Assembly: GCA_015499995.1 (NCBI GenBank)
Contig: JADNRV010000068.1
Coordinates: 202,805-266,804 of the forward strand
DNA length: 64,000 nucleotides
Reading direction: 5' to 3'
Origin: Flammula alnicola
Taxonomy: Eukaryota > Basidiomycota > Agaricomycetes > Agaricales > Strophariaceae
Part shown: in pieces, positions 55,807 to 64,000 of the stretch
Position numbering within the stretch: the first letter of the stretch is position 1
Layout: every line of letters begins with the position of its first letter
Made by a program: the position numbers and the translations under genes
The notes under the pieces: generated by a model
The model's database searches: none
What the model was told of the DNA's origin: nothing
What the model saw: the letters and a program-made list of their open reading frames with translations, nothing else

Positions 55807-57154
55807 ATGGCTTCTGTTGACCGTCAGTGCAACCTTCCTAGCTACCTGGATATCATGCAGAAGGTTAAACTTCTCGATGTTATCTGTGGCGCACCCGGTG
55901 CGACGCTGGCCAACTATGCCCAACCTCTTGAGGAAACCGCGTATCTTATGGTGCGCTTTTCTTCTCCCTCTTTCTTTCTTTTCTAACTTCGTTTTTCTTT
56001 AGTCCAAATGGTCCTCGCACACTAGTACTGTCGCTAGTAACCCTGGCGCTGCTCAGGCTGTCACCCATGTCGCCAACATCTTTGCTGAGCTCCAGGATAC
56101 TCACAAACCCTACAAGCTGAGCGAGAAGGCCGCTGCAGTCTGCGCGTTGCACCTGAGCATTCAGCCGCGTGCCCTCAAAGGCGATATCCCGACTGGTCCC
56201 AAGGCCGCTGCTGCCACTAGCTCTTCCGTGCGTTTTCTATTTGTCTATTTTGCCTCAGCTAGCTGATGACTTTCTTAATTTTCTCTGCAGAAGTGTTTCA
56301 CTCGCGGTTCTCGCGGCAAGGGCATGACCAATGATTTCGAGACGGCCTCCGCTCCTGGTGCTTGTGCGTCTCCTTCCGATATCATTGTCGATGACGACGA
56401 CGACTTGGTGCTTATTTTATCCCATCTACCTTCTAGCATCTATTGATCTAAACGACTTCCTGCGTGTTTTCACACAGATGAAAGTTGATGGCGACCGTAT
56501 CGTTTTCTCGGACACTGCTACCGACCCGGGCACATCTCCTTCTAAGGTTGCCGAGGAGCGTGAGCATCCTAACTCTTGCAAGAGACGCTTGCCTCCTAGT
56601 GCCAAACCTAGTGCCAAGGTACGCCTCTATTTTTAGTTTTCTATTTTTAGCTGACGCTCTCTCCAGTTTTCTGCTAAATGCGCGGAGGTGGTACGTCTCC
56701 CATACGCGCTAGTTCCCAACATGGATGTTGACAGTCTCGCATATCTCAAGGCGTCCAAGGCCTTGGCTCATAGCTCTGACAAGTCTCCAGCCCGGTCTGA
56801 TAGCGACTCCTCTAAGCGTGCACGCACTGAGGATAGCTATGTTTTTGGTGACTCGGCCGTTCTTGTCGAGGGTACATCGTCTTTATATCAACATTACTTT
56901 TCTAAAATTTTCATTCAACAGCTTCGGACCTCGCTGTCAACAACGCGCATTCTCAAGAAGTCTTGGCGAAAGCTTCTGCCCTTGTCAGCAACAAGATTTC
57001 TTCGTCCGGCGACGAGCTAGCTCATCGCAAGGTCATTGGTGAGATCCAAGCCGAGCTCGTTGTCAGTTTGCACCGCATCGAGTTTCACTTGCAGCACTGC
57101 GAGCTCCTTCTCAAGGAGCTTAAACGTATGCAGAATAACCTCGACCTTGCCTAG
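55807..57154 (+). CDS. Six-exon gene of unknown function, antisense to retroelement
   Basis: Exons 55807-55950, 56003-56227, 56291-56407, 56478-56618, 56667-56871 and 56922-57154 splice cleanly (all GT..AG, 48-70-nt introns) to 354 residues. N-terminus MASVDRQCNLPSYLDIMQKV; middle is Ala/Ser-rich with acidic DDDDD and basic KRARTEDS (nuclear signal-like) patches; the C-terminus (HRKVIGEIQAELVVSLHRIE onward) is likely coiled coil. Not recognised. It ends 131 nt from the minus-strand integrase stop, converging on it, and shares that element's CTAGCT-rich composition, so it may be retroelement cargo. Intact exons suggest recent constraint. Confidence 0.65.
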
Positions 57155-57284
57155 CTACTTCGTTGTTACAACTAGCTCGTTCCATAGCCTCAAAGTGGCT
57201 TTATAGATTTCTGTTTCGCTTGTTGTATGTAGCCTAGCTTGCTAGAGCGGACTTGAATACACCGTTGTCTCTCTTTGTGCCTTT

Positions 57285-58680
57285 TTACTCTTCATCCCAC
57301 CATAAGTCTTCATCCTCGAACTCTTCCTCGTGCTCTTCCTCTGGCTCGTGCTCTAGCTCGGGCTCGTACTCAGGCTCTTGCCTCCTGCTCACTTTTTTCC
57401 GAGCTGGTGGATCACTGAATATGAGATCCGGGCCTAATGCTTCATCATCATCCTCTGGTCGCTCAGCTAGCTTCCTCAGAGTCTCTAGATTATGATCAAT
57501 CACGTCTTCTAGGTTGTCTGGAAGCTTTATATGTCGCCTAGCGAAATAAGGAATGACTCTAAAGGCCGCCACTTTATTGTGTGAAACCGAGCCATCCATT
57601 TCTGCAACTATATAGGCACCTCCTGGGTTCCTAGCCATGACTATCATTGGTCCGAGATATCGCGGCTGCATTTTGCGATTCAAAGAGGACTCCACTTGCG
57701 TGTTTCTAACTAGGACCAAATCTCCTGGTTTGAAGATAAAGTCTCTTATTTTTGCGGACTGCTTTTCCTTGAACTTAGCTAGCGTGTCTCGCTTAATTTT
57801 GAAATACGCTCGCGCATTTCATCTATATGAACTTTATGTTTGGCCAGAGCTCTCGCCCTATAGCCAACTAGCTCTTCGGTTGTGAGAACCCTGTCGGGTA
57901 ATTCTACAAGCCATGTTGCTTCTTGTATATCTAGTGGTATTACCAGATGCGCGCCCGTCACTAGGAAGAATGGTGAGCATCCCATTCCTTTTCGGATGGT
58001 GATCCTATCCGCCCATAGTACATGGTGAAAGAATGCAAACCACTTGTTGGTTAATCCTCCCATCGCTTTATACAGCATCTGTCGGATATCCCAATGTGGT
58101 CTTTCTATTTTTCCATTTGCGCGAGAGTTGTAGGCAGAGATACTAATCCCTTTTATACCATACTTCTCTTCTAGATATTTGATCGCTTTTATAAATGGTG
58201 CTCCGTTATCTGAAATAATCTCTTGAAGACATCCCCATCTACAGATAATATCTTCGAACAACCAAAGTGCGATATTCCTAGCTGTTTCTGCTCTTAAAGG
58301 TCTCCCTTCTACCCAAGAAGTCAACGCGCATCTTCCGTGTACTATTTGTCCACAACCCTGCGACTTTGGCGTCATATGCATGGTGTCCACATGTAGTTGC
58401 TGGAAGATTGACGGCGTATGCGTCTCAGTCCTAGGAATTAATATCATAGTCTTTTGTCTCTCCTGACACATATGGCAGGTCTTGACGTACCAGTGAACAT
58501 CGCGTTCAATTTCTGGCCACCAAAATCTTTCCATTAACAAGGTCCTAGTTGCATAAGAACCTCGATGTCCCAAGCTATCATGAGCTGAGTGCATCATATG
58601 AGTTCTATGTTCCTTTTCCACAACTAGCTTGTGCGCTTGATTAATATCTCTTCGATACATGTGCCCTTCTTATTTAAGAA
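57285..58680 (-). pseudogene. Gypsy-like integrase (minus strand)
   Basis: Zinc finger HDSLGHRG..H..CHMCQ at the start of 58660-57779, catalytic core with D in QLHVDTMHM, D in IISDNGAPF and E in NGKIERPHWD, then after a break the C-terminal domain 57719-57285 (PRYLGPMIVMARNPGGAYIV, GPY/F-type) with an acidic Glu-rich tail EYEPELEHEPEEEHEEEF. Frame breaks lie near 58670 and near 57750. Confidence 0.8.
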
Positions 58681-58754
58681 GAAGTTCCTTGCTGTGTGAG
58701 TGAAACTATAATATTCTTTTTCTGTCATGCCTGGTGGGCGCCGCATCGGGTTTT

Positions 58755-59297
58755 CTAACCAGCGACGGATGAGAGGTAATTTCTCGTCCATAGCTTTTCC
58801 AGCTGGCGTCCGATTTCTCTCATCATATTCCTCACTAGCTGCGTCCTCGCTGAGATTTGACCATCCGGAATCTTAGTTCCTAGCATAAACTGCTGTAGGA
58901 ATTGTTTCTGAGGTTCCGGGATGGCATCTTCACTCATGAATTTCGCAGCTAGCTCTCTTTCGACTCTATTTTCTCTCCTAGCTCGGTCTATTTCGATCTG
59001 GAAGCTTTCCAGTGACGTAGCTAGGTTATCATACGGCTCTTCCTCTTTCACCTCATATATATATCCTCCTCTAGTGTCGATGGTATCTTTGAACTCATCA
59101 AATTCCAAGGGATCCGGGTCAGACTCATATTTCTTCATGAACACCGGAGGACCTGAGGGTTCATCCTCGTCTGCCTCCGGGTTCTCAAAGACTTCATCTC
59201 CTGGTTGCCCTTCTCTGCGAGATAATCCATCTGCTCCAAAGGTCTTTCCTGCTACATGCCGCAAGGTAAATGGAACATCATAATATGATCTATCCAT
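58755..59297 (-). pseudogene. Pol linker region after RNase H
   Basis: Begins at the end of RNase H (PFTLRHVAGKTFGADGLSRR, the standard gypsy RNase H/integrase connector) and continues with an acidic linker and IEIDRARRENRVERELAAKF. A frame shift near 58775 leads to RRWLENPMRRPPGMTEKEYY and on to the integrase. Confidence 0.7.
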
Positions 59298-60871
59298 CTA
59301 TTTATAGTAGCATTGGGACCGAGCCCCGGATTGTCAAGCATTCCCTTTAGATATTTGGCATCTGTTTCGACAACTAGCTTTCTTACACCAATCAACCAAT
59401 AATAGCAAGTGTGCAGACCTCTCAAAAGGCCAAACAACTCTCGCTTCGGCTGCGAGAATCTTTGTTCTCGATCCATTAATAAAATTGATCCGAACCGGGC
59501 ATAAGCTTTCTTCTTTTTGTCCGTCGGGTCCTCTTGATAAATATAGAACCCAACTGCGCGCCATGATGTATGACAGCTAGGACTATGTCTCCTGGTAGAG
59601 AGTAGTCTAGTGGTTTAATACATTTGGCTTCTTTTGCTCCTTCTTTCAACAACTGCATACTTTCTTCTTGTTTGGCCCCCATTCAAAGGGCGTTTTTCCT
59701 CTCAACAGCTTTTGTATGTGTTCCGCGCGGCTAGCATAGTCTGTAATATATATTCTTAACAAACCAATGGTGCCAATGAATGAGCGCACATCGCTGATAG
59801 TTTTGCACGGACCCCAGTTCGTGATAGCTAGCAGTTTGTCTGGTGACGGCTTTCGTCCCTCATAGGAGCAGAGGTGACCCACGACGACTATTTCGGCCGC
59901 GCATAAGGTCGATTTATATCCAGAAAATGTTCCTCCGCTATATTTCATCCTCTGGACAATGCGATTTACATTCTGCATGTGTTCCCAGACGAAGCATCGG
60001 ATTCCCGCGTTTTCTTTGATAACCTCATACCCTCCTTTAGCTAGCTCATATCTCGTCTTAGGCCCTCGAATCGGTACATCATCTATGTACGGTTGGTGTA
60101 GTCCGGTATTTCTTCTCTCAAAATATATGTGACATCTTCATGAAAGATTGGCACAGAGTTCGTCCATCCCATTGGCAGAGAAACTAAACGAAGGGCTCCA
60201 AAGGGTGTCTGGAACGTTGTCAGATCTCTCGACGATTCAGCTAGGAGCCGCTCATCGTATCCAACATATAAGTCCAAGATTCCGCCGCATGACCGTCCTG
60301 AAAAATGTTCAGCTAGCGCATCGGCCGCTGGTGGTAAACCTGAATGCGCGATAGTCACGGCGTTTAACGGCTCGAGACTATGTACAATTCTAAAGGTTAC
60401 ACCATCTTTCTTCATGACGGTGAACCATCTCGATCTGTATGATGAGCTAGATGGTTCATAGGTCTTGGCTTGAATCTTTGTCCAAATAAAGTCGCAGACC
60501 TCTTTGTGCATTCCCGGTGGTATTGGAATATTCTTCAATACCCAGGGTTTATGCTCTATTGTAGGAATCTCTACCGGCGGGAAGAATTCAGATTTGAATC
60601 TCCCTTTTTCCGTGTCATCCCAGGCGAATCCTTCATTTTGTTCCATCATTAATTGGTGAACTAGCTTCTTTTCTTCTGGCCAGAGAAAGTCCCCTGCATG
60701 CGCCTTGTCGATTATCTTTTTCCTCTCCTCGGTGTACCTCCCTGTGGGTGTAAACTCCGGGGGATTGGGACTCAACTGTGGCATATCAGCTAGCGGGTCT
60801 CCCTTGATGTCCCGTATAATTCGGAATTTATCTGGAAGCTCTTGGTACACTGGTCGCACTTTAGTGGCCAC
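59252..60871 (-). pseudogene. Gypsy-like reverse transcriptase and RNase H
   Basis: RT starts in 60871-60083 with RSRWFTVMKKDGVTFRIV and LVSLPMGWTNSVPIFHEDV; after a frame break the catalytic box YIDD (60090-60079) sits in PYIDDVPIRGP. The thumb/connection follows (59978-59646: KPSPDKLLAITNWGPC, DVRSFIGTIGLLRIYI). RNase H lies at 59640-59252 (SQPKRELFGLLRGLHTCYYW, VETDAKYLKGML). At least four frame breaks; almost none are simple stop substitutions. Confidence 0.75.
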
Positions 60872-61230
60872 AGGTTTATATTTCTTCCTGCTAGCACACT
60901 AGCCGTCTCAGTTTCTTCCCCTAGTTCATATTCTTTTACATCTGGCCCTCTGTTTATTGGAATATTTCTTGCCAAACACTCCCCTAGGTTGGGAATACTT
61001 GGTTCCGTTCCCTGCTGATAGACCGTCTGATACAAGTACTTATGCACTTTCTCCCGGTCATTGTCCTCTACTGCCGACTCCAATATTCCTTGAGCTAGGT
61101 ACGCATTCCTCAGCTCTTTCTTTTTAAAACTTTTGCTATCGAGAGGGGTTGTGTATCCTATGATTTGGATACTCCCATCTCGATCATCTCTTTCAATCAT
61201 TAGTGCGACCTCTCCTTGATAACTCATCAA
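60790..61230 (-). pseudogene. Linker between protease and RT
   Basis: Open segment with IQIIGYTTPLDSKSFKKKEL and NLGECLARNIPINRGPD. I see no known domain; it joins protease and RT in this gypsy type. It overlaps the RT segment in another frame. Confidence 0.5.
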
Positions 61231-62054
61231 CTCATCGAGGGTTGAAAAGAACTGTCGGGCTGCTTCTTTAGAATGCCCGGTGGTTGTCCTCTATCGTACG
61301 TGGGCATAGTAATTTTTCTAGACGTGTTTGGGTCTGTGATAGTGAGGAGCTGAGTGCCGTCTGGGGCATTCTTCACCTCGCTAGATGTTAGACATTCAAA
61401 CGGTCGTCCTAGTAGCACCTTGTACGCCGGGTTCACCATTACATGTACTTGGAAATATAAAGTTATTTCTCCAAACACAAATGGCACATTCCTAGCTAGT
61501 CCCAATGTCTTCTCAATTTGCTTATTGGCGCTCTGCATATGTATAATAATCGCAGGGTCCCAATTAAGTCTGAGTTTGACTGCCGTATCCTTTCCCATTG
61601 AGATGATTTGCGAACCACCATCCAATAATGCTTCCTCGGTGGCCACCCCGTTGATCACAGGATGTACCGCCTTTAACGGGTGCGATTCCTTTGCCACTAG
61701 CAGTTTCTTAGGTTCTTCACCCGGAGCTAGCTCGTTCAAGTACTGCACAAAGGGATCTTCTATAACAATGGCTCCCTTGGGTAAGCCATCACAATCCATT
61801 GCGAGCACTCGATACTTAGGCGGAGGTAAATCTTCTGCTAGCATATATTGTGGTAATGGTTCCTCCTTCTCATAGTCGGTCACCACTTCCTCTTCTTCTT
61901 CTTCTTCAATCATTGTCACCTTGCGCACCTCAATATTGGTTGGTACACGCCTAGCTGAGAATTCTTTTACGAATTTCTTCTGCATCTGGCTGTTCGCAAC
62001 TCCCATTAGCTGCGCTTGAGTGACTTCCACCTTCAGCTGCTTTAGTTGCTCCAC
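61227..62054 (-). pseudogene. Retroviral-type aspartic protease region
   Basis: 275-codon open segment. The active-site loop reads EALLDGGSQIISMG: Asp-Gly-Gly where the family has Asp-Thr/Ser-Gly. The second signature is YKVLLGRPFECL. An acidic EEEEEEEVV stretch precedes it. The upstream piece 62259-61951 (DFEIAEVNPETVAQPKPKMM) is in another frame. Confidence 0.7.
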
Positions 62055-62546
62055 TATTCACCAATATCGACTTCATCTTCAATAGGCGCCCGGTGTTTAT
62101 ATGCCGGCCCTTCTTTTCTATATTGGGAATTGGCTCTTCCCTGGGCTTCGGTCTCATTTTGACAACCGTCGACAGGGGCGGTACGTCAATGTACGGCATC
62201 ATCTTCGGCTTCGGCTGCGCCACAGTCTCAGGATTAACCTCGGCGATCTCGAAGTCCACCCGTTTCTGCTTCGATTTCGGGGCCGCTGTTCTCTGTCGCG
62301 GCGCTAGCTCCTCTTCCTCCTCATCACTACTCTCTATTTCCTCTACGCGTTTCTTTTATTTACGTCCTCCGGCGCTGTCAGTCTAGGAGCAGTCGCTTTC
62401 TGTCTCCTAGTACCCGCTTTTGCCTTCATCGAACTCAATCGAAACCCGGATCCTCGACTTCTCCCCTAGGTGGCTGCCCGACCTAGTTAATGCTAGGATG
62501 GTCCCTGTTTTCCGCAGCTAGCATCTCCTCATACGTCTCTCTATAC

Positions 62547-63909
62547 TCATCCATCTCTCTCGTCGCTGCTGCTGATAGACCGTGCTAGGTCTCGGACTGG
62601 TAGGACGGACCTGGCCTCCCTGCAATCTTGTCTCAATTTTCTATCACCTCGTCCTCTGATCTCTCTGCTGGTTCGTGTAGAGAGACATGGAACCTTGATG
62701 CGCTTGGAGATGATATATCCCCGGTACGCTCTCGTTTCCCATGATTGGAACGCGACGTCAGTCTTCTGCCTCGCGTGCCATTCATCTACTCGATCCTTGA
62801 CAGGTCTATTTGGATCAAACGATACCATTCTGCCGTCGGGGAAATATAGCTTTCCTCCTTCTCCTAGATTCACTTTGCCCGTATTCAGATGAGCTTGGCG
62901 CACTGGACAATCTCTATACATATGACCAGTTATATGACAATAGAAACAGTTCCTAGGCGCTTCTGGCGGCTGATATCGCATCATTGGAGGCGGTGGAGGT
63001 TGGTACATCCTCATAGGCGCCTGTTGGGGTGGAGGCATCTGCGGCACCATCCTTGTCTGCTGATGTATACTGTTTTTGAATTCATCTAGCATCTGTTTCT
63101 GATTTCGATCGCTAGTTGTCATCCAGTCTTTGAAGATGGAAAACTCCTGCTTGATACTCTCTAGTTCCCGTTGCACTGGAGCTAGCATCATGCTCTCCGT
63201 TTTTATTCTTACTGGAGGAACCAGAGGTAACTCGTCTCGCTCTACTCCTGTAGATCCAGGATTTAACACCCGGCTAGGTCCTCTGCGACTCGAATAAACT
63301 CGTCTAGCTGGTACCTGTCTTCCGCCCTAGCTGGCGGTGCAGTCGGCGCTGTTAATGTTCCTACGTTATTTCTGATTAAGAAATCCCACATGTCCTTTGA
63401 CTGAGTTGCCTGTATGTCTAACTTGGCATATACTCGGCTTCGGAACTCTGGCGTGAGGCAATCCGCAAAGTATGCTACTAGCGTATGATTGGCTAACAAC
63501 GTCGGGCTTCCGCTAGCTTTTTGGCTTCGACTTTAAACGCTCTTTTGAACGTCAACAGCTCTGAGAGATCCGACTCTCCAATCCTCTGATTTTCTTTGCA
63601 CACCTGTTTAAGGCGTTTCAGAGAACCGGTAGATAGTCCTATAGCTTCGGGGTAGTCCTTAATGATATCTTTCTTGTAGTCGCGTAGGTTTTTCCTACCC
63701 GCATATGAGTCAAAGGACTGCCATTGCGCCTCTATTCTGGGCGATACATATCGTCCAGCATATTTCTTTTTATCAGTTTCTGTTAAACCTGTATTCCCTT
63801 TGAAGCACTCCTCTAAGTCGTCGAAATATCTCAACAACTCCTCTGGCCTGCTATCATCAAACTGAGGCGCCCCCTTCTGATTCCTAGCTGGCATCGGCAT
63901 GATGGGCAT
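62547..63909 (-). pseudogene. Gypsy-like gag
   Basis: Three segments. 63909-63493 (PQFDDSRPEELLRYFDDLEE, gag capsid start) and 63499-63263 (LTPEFRSRVYAKLDIQA) are joined by a one-base shift near 63495. Then 63269-62547 has ELESIKQEFSIFKDW, a Pro/Gln/Met-rich spacer, the zinc knuckle CFYCHITGHMYRDC and KLYFPDGRMVSFDPNRP. The upstream LTR would be beyond 64000. Confidence 0.75.
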
Positions 63910-64000
63910 AGTATCGGATCTTCCTAGTTTCTTTTTAGCTAGCTCTACTAGGAATCTTACAAATTCCGCTGAGTATGTCTCCGGAGTTTCTGGTTGAGAT

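Larger units (their letters stand above)
54540..64000. other. CTAGCT/AGCTAG-rich tract
   Basis: By eye, CTAGCT or AGCTAG occurs every few hundred bases or less: over fifteen times in 54540-57280 and more than twenty in 57280-64000, far above the one or two per 2.7 kb expected by chance. It covers the minus-strand retroelement and the plus-strand genes alike. Confidence 0.6.

Overview
The window looks like nuclear DNA of a filamentous basidiomycete (Agaricomycetes-like). Evidence: short spliceosomal introns of about 43-76 nt with GT..AG ends, a Kyakuja-Dileera-Zisupton (KDZ) transposase with a cysteine cluster, chromodomain Ty3/gypsy elements, a LINE with a C-terminal RNase H, and a RecQ-like helicase tail of a type I associate with basidiomycete repeat-rich or subtelomeric DNA. 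Host-like genes are few. Most of the 64 kb is nested mobile elements in different stages of decay, so this is a repeat-rich, accessory or possibly subtelomeric tract. Everything here was read by eye; no alignment or database search was run.

Layout. 1-2.4 kb: poorly resolved spliced genes and eleven short hairpins that keep one loop (TGACTGTGTC) but have different, self-complementary stems. 2.4-6.9 kb: a spliced gene of unknown function, broken by a 1,885-bp DNA transposon (2880-4764) with an 8-bp target duplication. 7.3-10.7 kb: a six-exon KDZ transposase with one in-frame TGA. 10.7-12.2 kb: its AT-rich 3' flank. 12.2-16.1 kb: LINE fragments, one of them split by a 1.12-kb tRNA-headed retroposon. 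16.1-23.7 kb: a 7.5-kb element bounded by ~0.7-kb inverted repeats, holding an LTR-gag-LTR mini-retrotransposon and a ~20-unit array of CAG/CTG hairpins. 23.7-32.0 kb: LINE ORF1, a Ty1/copia fragment, and several LINE copies inserted into or against one another. 32.0-34.1 kb: a second member of the 1,885-bp transposon family with mismatched flanks. 34.1-40.0 kb: a Ty3/gypsy pol carrying three DNA-element insertions and ten in-frame TGA codons but no frameshift. 40.3-42.2 kb: an unidentified ORF and the RecQ-like remnant. 42.3-45.2 kb: a second gypsy (gag, protease, start of RT). 45.2-48.9 kb: AT-rich tandem repeats and a minisatellite. 48.9-50.8 kb: a second, apparently identical copy of the 1,885-bp transposon, inside a 22-bp satellite. 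51-54.5 kb: an old gag fragment and a GC-rich element remnant. 54.5-64 kb: a minus-strand gypsy-like element, unusually rich in CTAGCT/AGCTAG, with a well-formed six-exon gene of unknown function on the opposite strand beyond its integrase.

How the parts relate. The LINE appears to serve the tRNA-headed retroposon, because they share a 3' tail. The 1,885-bp family carries no recognisable transposase and must be moved in trans, by a hAT-type or KDZ enzyme (both make 8-bp duplications). Decay follows two styles: CGA-to-TGA nonsense in the 34-40 kb gypsy, the KDZ gene and a few others, versus indels in the 57-64 kb element. The observations most worth follow-up are the constant-loop/variable-stem hairpins, the TGA-only gypsy, the identical transposon copies, and the antisense gene with shared word bias beside the last retroelement.
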